DNA of 64,000 bases from Xylanimonas cellulosilytica (GCA_001072465.1 JVKM01000015.1:2679-66678), one strand, 5' to 3'; counted from the first letter of the stretch, positions 8,736 to 18,365 are shown. Notes: a model not told the origin generated them from the letters alone. A program made the numbers and translations.

Positions 8736-11024
8736 ATGTCCGAGCGTTCCGGCTCGTCCAGCGTCCCCACCGTGCGCGTCACCGAACCTAATCCCGTTCC
8801 CACCCGTCTGGGGGTTTTCCCGTCGGGCGACGGTCTCGATGTCGCCGTGGTCGCCAGGGCCGCCTCCGGCGTGGACATGTGCATCTTCGACGAGGCCGGG
8901 TCTGAGACCCGCTTCGCACTGCTCGGCCCGAAGACCGGCATCTGGCATGGACACATCCCCGGATACGGTGCGGGCACTCGCTACGGTTTCCGCGTGCACG
9001 GCACCTGGGATCCTGACGGCGGCCAGTTCTATAACTCGCACAAGCTTCTCCTCGACCCCTACGGCCGAGGCCTCGACGGCGTGGTGGACATGAAGCCTGC
9101 GGTCTACGCGCACTGCGTGGATGAGGACCTCTACCCCTCCGAGTACCCGCTGCGCCGCTCCCCCATCGACTCCGCGCCGTATATGCCGCGCTCGGTCGTT
9201 GTGGAGCCCTCCTTCCCGATCGCGCCGCAGCCTCACACGCCGTGGGAGACCACCGTCATCTACGAGATCCACGTCAAGGGCTTCACGAAGAACATGCCCG
9301 GCGTACCCGAGGAGCTGCGCGGCACCTACGCGGGCCTGGCTCACCCGGCATCCGTGTCCTACCTGAAGGACTTGGGCATCACCGCCGTCGAGCTCCTGCC
9401 CGTCCACGCGAAGTGCGACGAGCCCTTCCTCACCGAACGAGGCCTGACGAACTACTGGGGATACTCCACCCTCTCCTTCTTCGCCCCCGAGCCCTCCTAC
9501 GCCACCGAGGCCTCGCGCGAACGCGGCGCCCAGGCGGTCGTCGACGAATTCCGCGGCATGGTCTCGCTCCTGCACCAGGCGGGTATCGAGGTCATCCTCG
9601 ACGTCGTCTACAACCACACGTGTGAGGGCGGCGACGCCGGTCCGTCCCTGTCCTGGCGAGGCCTGGACTCCGACATGTACTACCGCCACACCACCTCGCG
9701 CCCGGTCCAGACGATCGACGTGACCGGAACGGGCAACACGGTCAACATGGATCATCCGAAGTCCATCCAGATGGTGATGGACTCGCTGCGCTACTGGGTG
9801 CGCGAGATGGGCGTGGATGGCTTCCGCTTCGACCTGGCGGCCACGCTCGGCCGTTTTTCGACGGGCTTCAGCCCCATGCACCCGCTCCTCATCGCAATGG
9901 CGACGGACGAGGTACTGGCCCACTCGAAGCTGATCGCCGAACCCTGGGACGTGGGTCCGGGCGGCTGGCAGACGGGTAACTTCCCCGTCCCCTTCTCCGA
10001 GTGGAACGACCACTACCGCGGCGCCCTGCGCAACTTCTGGCTGGCGGACGTGCGCGCCCAGGCCTCGGGCCATGTCGTCTCCGGCCCCAACGATCTGGCG
10101 ACCCGCCTGTCCGGCTCCCAGGACGTCTTCGAACACGGCCTGGGCCGCCTGCGCGGTCCCCGCGCCTCGATCAACTTCGTGACCGCCCACGACGGCTTCA
10201 CCCTCGCGGACCTGACCGCCTACGACCGCAAGCACAACACGGCGAACCTGGAGAACAACCGGGACGGGTCGGACGACAACCGCTCGTGGAACCACGGCGT
10301 GGAGGGCACGCTTGCCTCGAACGGCACGCACCCGAGCGCCGACACCCCCTACACGATCCTCTCCGACATGACGATCGCCGACCTGCGTTCCCGCTCCCAG
10401 CGCAACATCCTGGCGACGATGTTCGTCTCCTCGGGCACGCCGATGCTCACGGGCGGCGACGAGTTCGGCCGCACCCAGTACGGCAACAACAACGCCTACT
10501 GCCAGGATGACCCGATCTCCTGGGTCGACTGGGACCTGGCCGAGAGCCAGCAGGCGCAGATCGACGCCGTCTCCTGGCTGATCTCGCTACGCAAGGCCCA
10601 CCCGGTTCTGCGTCCCGACCACTTCGCGACCGGCACCCCCCACAACGGCGACACGATCGCCGACCTGTCCTGGTACACCGCCCAGGGCACGCCCATGCCG
10701 GACTACGGCTGGACGGACTGGCGCCACCGCACGTTCCAGATGCTGCGCTCGGGCGTGACGTGGGGCGACCGCGACGCGCTCATCATCATCAACGCGAACC
10801 TGGACAGCGCCGAGGTCACCCTGCCCGAGGGCCATGACCTTGACTGGCTCGTCGCCTACTCGACCGTGTGGGCCACTCCTGCCGAGGGCGGCGTCGGCTC
10901 CACGCTCAACCCGGCTGAGCTTTCTCTCGAGGTCGAGCACGTGACCCCGCGTTCGACGCTGACGATCGAGCCTCTCTCCGTCACCATCCTGCTCTCCGAC
11001 GTGGCATTCCAGCCCGAGAGCTGA
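8736..11024 (+). CDS. glgX: Glycogen debranching enzyme GlgX (isoamylase type, GH13)
   Basis: A 762-aa cytosolic alpha-1,6-glucosidase that trims limit-dextrin branches. It has an N-terminal CBM48-like domain (PTRLGVFPSGDGLDVAVVA), then a GH13 barrel. Catalytic elements are the nucleophile Asp in GVDGFRFDLAATL, the acid Glu in LIAEPWDVGPGG and the third acidic residue in FVTAHDGFTL. Length is normal. It heads a plus-strand run with trpS, glgE and glgB, and so belongs to glycogen turnover. The ribosome site AGAGG is rather distant from ATG 8736. Confidence 0.95.
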   Translation: MSERSGSSSVPTVRVTEPNPVPTRLGVFPSGDGLDVAVVARAASGVDMCIFDEAGSETRFALLGPKTGIWHGHIPGYGAGTRYGFRVHGTWDPDGGQFYNSHKLLLDPYGRGLDGVVDMKPAVYAHCVDEDLYPSEYPLRRSPIDSAPYMPRSVVVEPSFPIAPQPHTPWETTVIYEIHVKGFTKNMPGVPEELRGTYAGLAHPASVSYLKDLGITAVELLPVHAKCDEPFLTERGLTNYWGYSTLSFFAPEPSYATEASRERGAQAVVDEFRGMVSLLHQAGIEVILDVVYNHTCEGGDAGPSLSWRGLDSDMYYRHTTSRPVQTIDVTGTGNTVNMDHPKSIQMVMDSLRYWVREMGVDGFRFDLAATLGRFSTGFSPMHPLLIAMATDEVLAHSKLIAEPWDVGPGGWQTGNFPVPFSEWNDHYRGALRNFWLADVRAQASGHVVSGPNDLATRLSGSQDVFEHGLGRLRGPRASINFVTAHDGFTLADLTAYDRKHNTANLENNRDGSDDNRSWNHGVEGTLASNGTHPSADTPYTILSDMTIADLRSRSQRNILATMFVSSGTPMLTGGDEFGRTQYGNNNAYCQDDPISWVDWDLAESQQAQIDAVSWLISLRKAHPVLRPDHFATGTPHNGDTIADLSWYTAQGTPMPDYGWTDWRHRTFQMLRSGVTWGDRDALIIINANLDSAEVTLPEGHDLDWLVAYSTVWATPAEGGVGSTLNPAELSLEVEHVTPRSTLTIEPLSVTILLSDVAFQPES

Positions 11025-11072
11025 CCATTCTTCCATTCCCCCCGTCACTCACACATTGGATAGGATTCACGC

Positions 11073-12173
11073 ATGACTCGCAGTGAAGATGCCCTGGAAA
11101 CCGCAACCTCTGATGCCTCGCTGGCCCGCTCGAAGGCCCGCAGCGCCGAGATCGACCTGGCGATCGACCAGGACCCCTCGCGTTTCCGCATCCTCACGGG
11201 TGACCGCCCGACCGGCCACCTGCACCTGGGCCACTACTTCGGCACGCTGCGTAACCGCGTGCTCCTGCAGAACCGCGGGGTTGAGACCTGGGTTCTCGTC
11301 GCCGACTACCAGGTGATCACCGACCGCGACGGCGTGGGCCCGATCCGTGAGCGCGTCCTCGGCCTCGTCGCCGACTACCTGGCCGCGGGCATCGACCCCG
11401 AGCGCTCCACGATCTTCAACCACTCGGCGGTTCCGGCCCTCAACCAGCTGATGCTGCCCTTCCTCTCCCTGGTCACCGAGTCGGAGCTGCACCGCAACCC
11501 GACCGTGAAGGCCGAGCTGGAGGCAACCGAGGGCCGCGCGATGACGGGCCTCATGCTGACCTACCCGGTCCACCAGGCCGCCGACATCCTTTTCTGCAAG
11601 GCGAACATTGTGCCCGTGGGCCAGGATCAGCTCCCGCACCTGGAGCAGGCTCGCCTGATCGCCCAGCGCTTCGACAAGCGCTACGGCCGCGCCACCCCCG
11701 AGCGCCCTGTCTTCCCCCGCCCCGAGGCCCTCCTTTCCGAGGTCCCGCTGCTGCTGGGCACGGACGGCCAGAAGATGTCGAAGTCGCGCGGCAACACGAT
11801 CGAGCTGCGTATGACCGCGGACGAGACCGCGAAGATCCTCAAGAAGGCGAAGACCGACGCTGAGCGCCGCATCACCTTCGATCCGGAGGGCCGTCCCGAG
11901 GTCTCCAACCTGCTCATGCTGGCCTCCCTGGCGACGGGCGAGGCCCCCGAGGCGATCGCGGACCGCATCGGGGACTCGGGCGCCGGTATGCTCAAGTCTC
12001 TCGTCACCGAGTCCCTCAACGAGATGCTCGCTCCCCTGCGCGAACGCCGCGCCGAGCTCATCGCGAACGAGGACTACCTGCTGTCCATCCTGCACGCCGG
12101 CAACGAGCGCGCCAACGAACAGGCTGATCAGACCCTGTCCGAGGTGCGCACGGCCATGCAGATGGTCTACTGA
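11073..12173 (+). CDS. trpS: Tryptophan-tRNA ligase
   Basis: A 366-aa class I aminoacyl-tRNA synthetase that charges tRNA(Trp). The HIGH-equivalent is PTGHLHLGHY and the KMSKS loop is GQKMSKSRGN. A roughly 35-residue charged N-terminal extension (EDALETATSDASLARSKARS) precedes the Rossmann domain. It is inserted between glgX and glgE; the 48-base gap from glgX contains AGGA eight bases before ATG 11073. I see no functional link to glycogen beyond position. Confidence 0.95.
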   Translation: MTRSEDALETATSDASLARSKARSAEIDLAIDQDPSRFRILTGDRPTGHLHLGHYFGTLRNRVLLQNRGVETWVLVADYQVITDRDGVGPIRERVLGLVADYLAAGIDPERSTIFNHSAVPALNQLMLPFLSLVTESELHRNPTVKAELEATEGRAMTGLMLTYPVHQAADILFCKANIVPVGQDQLPHLEQARLIAQRFDKRYGRATPERPVFPRPEALLSEVPLLLGTDGQKMSKSRGNTIELRMTADETAKILKKAKTDAERRITFDPEGRPEVSNLLMLASLATGEAPEAIADRIGDSGAGMLKSLVTESLNEMLAPLRERRAELIANEDYLLSILHAGNERANEQADQTLSEVRTAMQMVY

Positions 12174-12197
12174 TCCCACACCTTCCTGGAGATACTC

Positions 12198-12455
12198 ATG
12201 GCATACAACCAGTTCCCCGAGCACCCCGACGATTCCGTCGGCTCGTGGATGCTCACGCTCTTCGTGTGCGGCATCCCGCTGGTCGGCTTCGTCTACCTGC
12301 TGGTGCTCGCCCTCGGTTCGGGCGGCTCGCCTGCGAAGCGCAACTTCGCGCGCGCTATGTTCATCTGGCAGATCATCGGCATCGTCGCGACGATCCTGAT
12401 GTTCGTCCTCTTCGGCAGCGCGTTGTTCGCTGGACTGCAGAACAGCGGCAGCTGA
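12198..12455 (+). CDS. Small two-TM membrane protein, unknown function
   Basis: An 85-aa protein with two predicted helices (LTLFVCGIPLVGFVYLLVLAL and FIWQIIGIVATILMFVLFG) joined by a short basic loop (SPAKRNFARA). Start ATG 12198 has GGAGA seven bases upstream and follows trpS by 24 bases, so the two are probably co-transcribed, ending at the hairpin at 12473. It resembles small DUF4190-like or unnamed actinobacterial membrane proteins, but I cannot assign a family. Confidence 0.75.
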   Translation: MAYNQFPEHPDDSVGSWMLTLFVCGIPLVGFVYLLVLALGSGGSPAKRNFARAMFIWQIIGIVATILMFVLFGSALFAGLQNSGS

Positions 12456-12472
12456 GCGTCGCTCTTCTCAAC

Positions 12473-12515
12473 GGAGGGTAGTTCCTGGACATCCAGGGGC
12501 TACCCTCCACACTTT
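12473..12515 (+). terminator. Intrinsic terminator after trpS and the small membrane gene
   Basis: GGAGGGTAG (12473-12481) pairs with CTACCCTCC (12500-12508), with an extra inner CCTGG/CCAGG stem, followed by a short T-rich stretch (ACACTTTT). It separates the trpS unit from glgE. Confidence 0.75.
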
Positions 12516-12602
12516 TGGCGGAATTCCAGCAATTTTCGCGACAGTTAAAATCTTGACAGATCATTCAGACATCAGTCGCAGAGCCGAGGCGTGGGCCTCA
12601 CT

Positions 12603-12638
12603 TTCACGTGCGCGCATCGATAGGCTAGTGTGGGTCCC
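12603..12638 (+). promoter_or_regulatory. Possible leaderless promoter of glgE
   Basis: TTCACG (12603-12608), 17 bases, then TAGTGT (12626-12631), with GTG 12639 only seven bases later. No Shine-Dalgarno precedes that GTG. A leaderless transcript starting at the initiation codon fits, a common arrangement in actinobacteria. The promoter match is weak. Confidence 0.35.
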
Positions 12639-14681
12639 GTGAGCGAGAAACTGTTGCCCCGTATCCCGATCATTGAAGTGTTCCCCGTCATCGAAGACGG
12701 CACGCTTCCCGCCAAGGCGACCGAAGGCGAGCCTTTCCCCATTCGTGCGACCGTGTTCCGCGAAGGACACGACGCATTCGCCGCCGAGGCCGTCCTGCTG
12801 CGCCCGGACGGAGGTGAATACTCCCGCACGCGCATGGTGGACATCGCCCCAGGCCTCGACCGCTACGAGGCCTGGGTGGCCGCCGACACTCCCGGCGCAT
12901 GGTCCTTCCGCGTGGACTCCTGGTCGGATCCCTACGCGACGTGGCGCCACGACGCGACCGTGAAGGTCGGCGCCGGCGTTGACGTCGAGCTCATGCTTGA
13001 GGAGGGCGCCCTCCTCATGGAGCGCGCGGCCGAAGGCACCGCCTACGGCAACCCCTCCCAGAAGCGCCCCCCGGCCTCGGACATTGACGTCCTGACCGAC
13101 GCGGCGCGCCGCCTGCGCGACACCAGCCATTCCGCCCAGCAGCGCCTCTCCGCTGGCATCTCCTCGCGCGTGCGCCTCATCTTCCGCGACCACCCGCTGC
13201 GCGACCTGCTGGATTCTTCCCGCGTCTACCCGCTCGACGTGGCCCGAACAAAGGCCCTGGCGGGCGCGTGGTACGAGATCTTCCCGCGCTCCGCGGGCGC
13301 CTTCCAGCGGCCCGACGGCACGTGGGTCTCCGGCACGCTCGCGGGCGCCGCCGACGAACTGCCGCGCATCGCCGGCATGGGCTTTGACGTCGTCTACCTG
13401 ACCCCGATCCACCCGATCGGCACGACGCACCGCAAGGGCAAGAACAACTCCCTGGAGGCCGCCCCCGGCGATCCGGGTTCGCCCTACGGCATCGGCTCCC
13501 CTGAGGGTGGCCACGACGCCATTCACCCCGAGCTCGGCGACTTCGCCGACTTCGACCGCTTCGTCGAGCGTGCCCGAGGCCTCGGCCTGGAGGTTGCTCT
13601 CGACCTGGCCCTCCAGTGCTCCCCAGACCACCCGTGGGTGAAGGAACACCCGCAGTGGTTCACGACGCGCGCCGACGGCACCATCGCGTACGCGGAGAAC
13701 CCGCCGAAGAAGTACCAGGACATCTACCCCCTGAACTTCGACAACGACCCGGAGGGCATCTACCAGGCCGTGCGCGACGTCATCGAGCTGTGGATCAACC
13801 ACGGCGTGACGATCTTCCGCGTCGACAACCCGCACACGAAGCCCATCCCCTTCTGGGAGCGCCTCCTGGCCGACATCAAGGCGCAGTACCCGGGCACGCT
13901 CTTCCTGGCGGAGGCCTTCACGCGCCCCGCCATGATGCGCACGCTCGGCGCGATCGGCTTCGACCAGTCCTACACCTACTTCGCGTGGAGGACCGCCAAG
14001 CAGGAGATCGAAGAGTATCTGTGCGAGGTCTCCGAGGAGACGGCGCACCTCATGCGCCCGGCATTCTGGCCCACGACGCACGACATCCTCACCCCGCAGA
14101 TGTGGGACGGCGGCACCGCGATCTTCGCTATCCGCGCGATGCTTGCCGCCCTGGGCGCGCCCACGTGGGGCATCTACTCCGGCTACGAATTCGTGGAGAA
14201 CGAGCCGCGCGGCACCTACCAGGAGCCCAACGACAACGAGAAGTACGAGTTCCGCCCGCGCCGCTGGGAGGACGCCGAGCCGATCGGCATCTCGCGCCTG
14301 TTCACGCTGCTCAACGCAGCGCGAGCCAAGCACCCCGCGCTGCGCCAGCTCCACCAGATCCGCATCCACCCGACGTCCTCGGATCGCCTCATCGCGTTCT
14401 CGCGTCACATGCCCGGCAAGTTCACGGCAGACGGCAAGCCCGACACCGTCATCTGCGTGATCTCCCTGGATCCGCACAACGGCGTGGATGCCTCGGTCGA
14501 GCTCGATCTGGAGGCGATGGGCCTGGCTACCCCAGGTGGTCACATTACGGTCGTCGACGAGCTGGACGGACGCTCCTACGTGTGGGGCTCGTCCAACTGG
14601 GTGTCGCTGTCCCCCGTGACGCGCCTGGGCCACGTCTTCAAGGTCGAGCCCGCCCACTCCTCGCCCTGGGCACAGGCCTAA
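12639..14681 (+). CDS. glgE: Alpha-1,4-glucan:maltose-1-phosphate maltosyltransferase GlgE
   Basis: A 680-aa GH13 (subfamily 3-like) enzyme that transfers maltosyl units from maltose-1-phosphate onto alpha-glucan chains. Diagnostic elements are PRIPIIEVFPVIEDG at the N-terminus, GFDVVYLTPIHPIG, the nucleophile Asp in FRVDNPHTKP and the acid Glu in LAEAFTRP. Length matches characterised GlgE proteins (about 700). Start is taken at GTG 12639 (VSEKLLPRI); GTG 12630 is an in-frame alternative. It sits directly before glgB, its partner in building branched glucan; TreS/Pep2, which supply the substrate, are not in this window. Confidence 0.94.
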   Translation: MSEKLLPRIPIIEVFPVIEDGTLPAKATEGEPFPIRATVFREGHDAFAAEAVLLRPDGGEYSRTRMVDIAPGLDRYEAWVAADTPGAWSFRVDSWSDPYATWRHDATVKVGAGVDVELMLEEGALLMERAAEGTAYGNPSQKRPPASDIDVLTDAARRLRDTSHSAQQRLSAGISSRVRLIFRDHPLRDLLDSSRVYPLDVARTKALAGAWYEIFPRSAGAFQRPDGTWVSGTLAGAADELPRIAGMGFDVVYLTPIHPIGTTHRKGKNNSLEAAPGDPGSPYGIGSPEGGHDAIHPELGDFADFDRFVERARGLGLEVALDLALQCSPDHPWVKEHPQWFTTRADGTIAYAENPPKKYQDIYPLNFDNDPEGIYQAVRDVIELWINHGVTIFRVDNPHTKPIPFWERLLADIKAQYPGTLFLAEAFTRPAMMRTLGAIGFDQSYTYFAWRTAKQEIEEYLCEVSEETAHLMRPAFWPTTHDILTPQMWDGGTAIFAIRAMLAALGAPTWGIYSGYEFVENEPRGTYQEPNDNEKYEFRPRRWEDAEPIGISRLFTLLNAARAKHPALRQLHQIRIHPTSSDRLIAFSRHMPGKFTADGKPDTVICVISLDPHNGVDASVELDLEAMGLATPGGHITVVDELDGRSYVWGSSNWVSLSPVTRLGHVFKVEPAHSSPWAQA

Positions 14682-14688
14682 CGAGGCT

Positions 14689-14728
14689 CGTGCGCCCGGC
14701 GCTACCACGTCGTACCGCCGGGCGCACG
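14689..14728 (+). terminator. Hairpin after glgE
   Basis: A 13-bp perfect inverted repeat CGTGCGCCCGGCG (14689-14701) / CGCCGGGCGCACG (14716-14728) starts seven bases after the glgE stop. No strong U-tract follows. It may terminate or attenuate read-through into glgB. Confidence 0.6.
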
Positions 14729-14804
14729 ACGCCCCTCCATAACCCCCATGAAAATGAGACCCGGCTCCCTTTTTGCCGGTCAGACGTTAGACTTATCAAC
14801 ACCA

Positions 14805-14822
14805 GTGAACTGAGCAGTTCAC
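14805..14822 (+). promoter_or_regulatory. Inverted repeat in the glgB leader
   Basis: GTGAACT-GAGC-AGTTCAC is a perfect 7-bp dyad ending just before the glgB ribosome site (AAGGA at about 14835). A promoter-like TTAGACTTATC lies upstream at about 14788. The dyad could be an operator or a small leader hairpin. Confidence 0.35.
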
Positions 14823-14844
14823 CCTTCTGGAGTAAGGAACATCC

Positions 14845-17040
14845 ATGAGCTTCGAACTTACGCCGATCCCGGTCAATGACGACATTCTCGACGCCGTTGC
14901 CTCAGGCTCCTATTACTCGCCCCACTCCGTGCTGGGCGCCCACCTCGGTGACGAGGGCGTCACCATCCGTGTCGTCGCGCACCTGGCAGACGCGGTCGAC
15001 ATCATCACCCCCACCGGCGCCTACGCTGCCACGCACGAGCGCGGCGGCATCTGGGTCGCTGCCCTGCCCGGCAAGGAGATCACCGCCTACCGCATGTCCG
15101 TCACCTACGGCGAAGACACGACCGTGCGCGACGATCCCTACCGTTACCTGCCCACCCTGGGTGAGATGGACACCTACCTGATCTCCGAGGGCCGCCACGA
15201 GGACCTGTGGAAGGTCCTGGGCGCACACGTGAAGACCTACACCGACGAGCTGGGCGAGACCACCGGTACCGCCTTCGCCGTGTGGGCACCCAACGCCCGC
15301 GCCGTGCGCGTCGTCGGCGAGTTCAACTACTGGGACGGCACGCAGACCTCCATGCGCTCGCTGGGTTCGTCCGGCGTGTGGGAGATCTTCGTTCCCGAGG
15401 TCGGGGTTGGGGCCCGCTACAAGTTTGAGATCCAGGGCCCCGGCGGCAACTGGTTCCAGAAGGCCGACCCGATGGCTCGCGCCACCGAGATCCCCCCGGC
15501 CACGGCCTCGGTCGTCACCGACTACTTCCACGAGTGGAGCGACCAGGAATGGATGCAGGCGCGCCGTGAGCGCAACGTCCACGACGGCCCGATGTCCATC
15601 TACGAGGTCCACGCGGGCTCTTGGCGTCAGGGCCTGGGCTACCGCGAGCTGGCCGACGAGCTGGTCCCCTACGTCAAGCAGATGGGCTTCACGCACGTGG
15701 AGTTCATGCCGCTGGCCGAGCACCCCTTCGGCGGCTCGTGGGGCTACCAGGTGACCTCCTACTACGCGCCCTCCTCGCGCTACGGCACCCCGGACGACTT
15801 CCGCTACCTGGTGGACGCCTTCCACCGCGAGGGCATCGGCGTCATCCTGGACTGGGTCCCCGCCCACTTCCCCAAGGACGACTTCGCGCTGGCTCGCTTC
15901 GACGGAACCCCGCTGTACGAGGATCCGGATCCGCTGCGCGGCGAGCACCCCGACTGGGGCACCTACGTCTTCAACTTCGGCCGCCGCGAGGTGCGTAACT
16001 TCCTGGTCGCCAACGCCCTGTACTGGCTCGAAGACTTCCACATTGACGGCCTGCGCGTCGACGCTGTGGCCTCGATGCTGTACCTGGATTACTCGCGCAA
16101 GGACGGCCAGTGGCGTCCCAACCAGTACGGTGGCCGCGAGAACCTGGAGGCCATCGAGTTCATCCAGGAAGCCAACGCGACCGCGTACCGTCGTCACCCC
16201 GGCATCATCATGATCGCCGAGGAGTCCACGGCGTGGCCAGGCGTGACCGCCCCGACCTCCGGCGGCGGCCTCGGCTACGGCATGAAGTGGAACATGGGCT
16301 GGATGAACGACACCCTGCGCTACCTGAGCGAGGATCCTGTCAACCGACGCTGGCACCACGGCGAGCTCACCTTCTCACTGGTCTACGCCTTCTCCGAGAA
16401 CTACGTGCTGCCGCTGTCGCACGACGAGGTCGTGCACGGCAAGGGCTCGCTGATCTCGAAGATGCCCGGCGACAAGTGGCAGCGCCTGGCGGGCCTGCGT
16501 TCCCTGTACGCCTACCAGTGGAGCCACCCCGGCAAGCAGCTCCTCTTCATGGGCCAGGAGATCGGTCAGGAGCAGGAGTGGAACGAGTCCTACTCCCTCG
16601 ACTGGTGGCTGCTGGACCAGGAGGGCCACGCCGGCGTCGCGGCACTGGTGGAACGCCTCAACAAGATCTACGCTTCCTCCCCCGCCATGTGGGACGACGA
16701 TTACACGGGCTTCGAGTGGATCGACGCCTCGGACGGTGACCACAACCTCATCTCCTACCTGCGTAAGGGCTCGGATGATGCGGGCAACCGTGAGGTCGTC
16801 GTGTGCATCTCCAACTTCGCCGGCAACCCGCACGAGGGCTACCGCGTGGGCCTGCCGTTCGGCGGCGAGTGGGTCGAAATCCTGAACACGGACTCCGAGG
16901 AGTTCGGCGGCTCGGGCGTCGTCAACGTCGGCACGATCATCGCCGAGGACACCCCGTGGAACGGTCGCCCGGTCTCCGCGTCGCTGCGCGTGCCGCCGCT
17001 GGGCGCCGTGTGGCTGGTGCCCGCCTCGCAGGTGCGCTGA
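14845..17040 (+). CDS. glgB: 1,4-alpha-glucan branching enzyme GlgB
   Basis: A 731-aa GH13 enzyme that creates alpha-1,6 branches in glycogen. It has an N-terminal domain ([11 protein letters not shown]), a CBM48 module ([22 protein letters not shown]) and a catalytic barrel with the nucleophile Asp in [17 protein letters not shown], the acid Glu in [13 protein letters not shown] and the third Asp in [14 protein letters not shown]. Length is normal for an enzyme with both N-terminal modules. Start ATG 14845 has AAGGA six bases upstream. It completes the GlgE-GlgB polymerising pair, with GlgX for debranching nearby. Confidence 0.96.
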   Translation: MSFELTPIPVNDDILDAVASGSYYSPHSVLGAHLGDEGVTIRVVAHLADAVDIITPTGAYAATHERGGIWVAALPGKEITAYRMSVTYGEDTTVRDDPYRYLPTLGEMDTYLISEGRHEDLWKVLGAHVKTYTDELGETTGTAFAVWAPNARAVRVVGEFNYWDGTQTSMRSLGSSGVWEIFVPEVGVGARYKFEIQGPGGNWFQKADPMARATEIPPATASVVTDYFHEWSDQEWMQARRERNVHDGPMSIYEVHAGSWRQGLGYRELADELVPYVKQMGFTHVEFMPLAEHPFGGSWGYQVTSYYAPSSRYGTPDDFRYLVDAFHREGIGVILDWVPAHFPKDDFALARFDGTPLYEDPDPLRGEHPDWGTYVFNFGRREVRNFLVANALYWLEDFHIDGLRVDAVASMLYLDYSRKDGQWRPNQYGGRENLEAIEFIQEANATAYRRHPGIIMIAEESTAWPGVTAPTSGGGLGYGMKWNMGWMNDTLRYLSEDPVNRRWHHGELTFSLVYAFSENYVLPLSHDEVVHGKGSLISKMPGDKWQRLAGLRSLYAYQWSHPGKQLLFMGQEIGQEQEWNESYSLDWWLLDQEGHAGVAALVERLNKIYASSPAMWDDDYTGFEWIDASDGDHNLISYLRKGSDDAGNREVVVCISNFAGNPHEGYRVGLPFGGEWVEILNTDSEEFGGSGVVNVGTIIAEDTPWNGRPVSASLRVPPLGAVWLVPASQVR

Positions 17041-17058
17041 CGCCATAGGCTGATACGG

Positions 17059-17092
17059 CGAGGCCGGGGCAGGGTTTCCTGCTCCGGCCTCG
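17059..17092 (+). terminator. Terminator of glgB
   Basis: A long hairpin CGAGGCCGGGGCAGG / CCTGCTCCGGCCTCG with one mismatch around a GTTT loop, followed by TTCGTTAT. It belongs to the GAGGCCGGGG terminator type seen also at 72 and 50861. Confidence 0.75.
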
Positions 17093-17147
17093 TTCGTTAT
17101 CTGCTCGTTGCGGCTGCACCGCGCTGCGGCATAAGCAGGGTCTATGT

Positions 17148-17321
17148 TTAGAAGCCCGCCCTGCCCCGGTCGATCTGTCCCTGCAGCTTGATGAGTTCGC
17201 GCCTCGCTTCGGGGTCAGACTCACGGTCGATTTTCTTCGTCAGTTCGTTGTGCGTGGAATGCCATCCGTACCACACGACGACCAAGACGAACACAACTGC
17301 GACGATGATCCATGCTGCCAT
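17148..17321 (-). CDS. 57-aa single-TM protein, unknown function
   Basis: A short gene: the N-terminal MAAWIIVAVVFVLVVVWYGW is one transmembrane helix, followed by a charged tail HSTHNELTKKIDRESDPEARR and a C-terminus ending QIDRGRAGF. The tail is probably an amphipathic helix. ATG 17321 is preceded by GGAAAGGGG at a suitable distance. It runs downstream of the thioredoxin-like gene on the same strand with a gap of 42 bases, so co-transcription is plausible. Family not recognised; the reading frame, ribosome site and clear membrane-helix-plus-charged-tail layout support it as real. Confidence 0.65.
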   Translation of the reverse strand: MAAWIIVAVVFVLVVVWYGWHSTHNELTKKIDRESDPEARRELIKLQGQIDRGRAGF

Positions 17322-17363
17322 GATGACGGCCCCTTTCCGCGACTGTGCGTTGGCGCGAGGGTA

Positions 17364-18266
17364 TCACATGAGGAGCATTGCAAGGCGCGTGCGGGCCTTG
17401 GAGACCTCGGGCGTCGATCCCGCGACCCGGAAGAGGTCCAGGAGACGCAAGCGCAGAGCGTCGCGCTCCTCGTCATTCTTCGTAGCGGCCAATAGATCGA
17501 GCAGCACGTCAAAAGCTCCGGCGGCGTCGCCAGCAGCGAACATGGCGTCCGCGCGGGCCGCGGGATCGGTGGCATCGGCCTGCGTGCTACGGGCCGCCAG
17601 TCGCACGCGGGACAGGTGAGACTTCGCGTCCTCGTCGCGCGGATTCAGCTCGATAACCTTCTCCCAGCCGGCGATGGCCTCGTCGAGGTTACCGGCGGCC
17701 TCGGCGGCCAGGGGTGCCTCGTGCTCGGGCGGGGTGGGGGCGACGGTATCCTCGGCAGCCACAGCAATACGCGCAGTGACACCCATCTGCGCAGCGGCAT
17801 CCAGAACCTGCGTCACGATGGGGAGCACCTGCTCCTTCGCGGCAGCGCCCTGGAACAGCGGAACCGGACGCCCGCCGACAAGGGCGACGACCGTGGGCAC
17901 GCCCTGGATCTGGAAAGCCTGGGCGATCGCGGGCGCCTTGTCAATGTCGACCTCGACCAGCTGGAACTTGCCCGCCTGCTCGCGCGCGATCTCCTCGAGC
18001 ATGGCCAGTGCGGGCTTGGACTCGAGCGAGCGCGGCGACCACATGATCATGATGACCGGCACGGCCTGAGAGGTGGACATGACGTCCTGGAAGTTCTCCT
18101 CGTCCGTGGTGGTGATGAGCGGGATGTGCAGGCCCTCCCCCGCTGCGGGAGCGGCGGACTCCTCGGGAGCGGGTGCGCTCGAACGTGCCGACAGGTCGAC
18201 GGCTCCGTGCGAGTCTGCGGGCATAGGCGTCGCCTCGGATGCGGGACGAGGGTCAGGCGTAGTCAT
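17364..18266 (-). CDS. Thioredoxin-like TPR protein (YbbN/CnoX-like co-chaperone)
   Basis: A 300-aa cytoplasmic protein. After a disordered N-terminus (1 to about 60) comes a thioredoxin fold (VIMIMWSPRSLESKPAL, FQLVEVDIDKAPAIAQAFQIQGVPTVVAL, with the cis-Pro), then TPR-like helices (EAAGNLDEAIAGWEKVIELNPRDEDAKSHL). The WCxxC site is replaced by W-S-P-R-S, so it has no redox-active cysteine pair. That resembles YbbN-type holdases rather than a reductase. Start ATG 18266 has GAGG five bases upstream. The activity is inferred from architecture. Confidence 0.85.
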   Translation of the reverse strand: MTTPDPRPASEATPMPADSHGAVDLSARSSAPAPEESAAPAAGEGLHIPLITTTDEENFQDVMSTSQAVPVIMIMWSPRSLESKPALAMLEEIAREQAGKFQLVEVDIDKAPAIAQAFQIQGVPTVVALVGGRPVPLFQGAAAKEQVLPIVTQVLDAAAQMGVTARIAVAAEDTVAPTPPEHEAPLAAEAAGNLDEAIAGWEKVIELNPRDEDAKSHLSRVRLAARSTQADATDPAARADAMFAAGDAAGAFDVLLDLLAATKNDEERDALRLRLLDLFRVAGSTPEVSKARTRLAMLLM

Positions 18267-18311
18267 GGTGTCCTCTTCGTCAAAACAGTTGGTGCTAGGA
18301 ACGATGATATG

Positions 18312-18346
18312 CGTCGTCCCCACGACTCTAAGCCGTGGGGACGACG
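18312..18346 (-). terminator. Terminator of the lipoprotein gene
   Basis: A perfect 13-bp stem CGTCGTCCCCACG / CGTGGGGACGACG with a 9-base loop, located 20 bases past the stop of the leftward lipoprotein gene and before the thioredoxin-like gene. Confidence 0.7.
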
Positions 18347-18365
18347 TGTGCGCTGTTGGTGAAAA

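Noticed and set aside
12561-14708. 715-codon minus-strand open frame opposite glgE
   Set aside because: Antisense shadow; glgE motifs lie on the plus strand.
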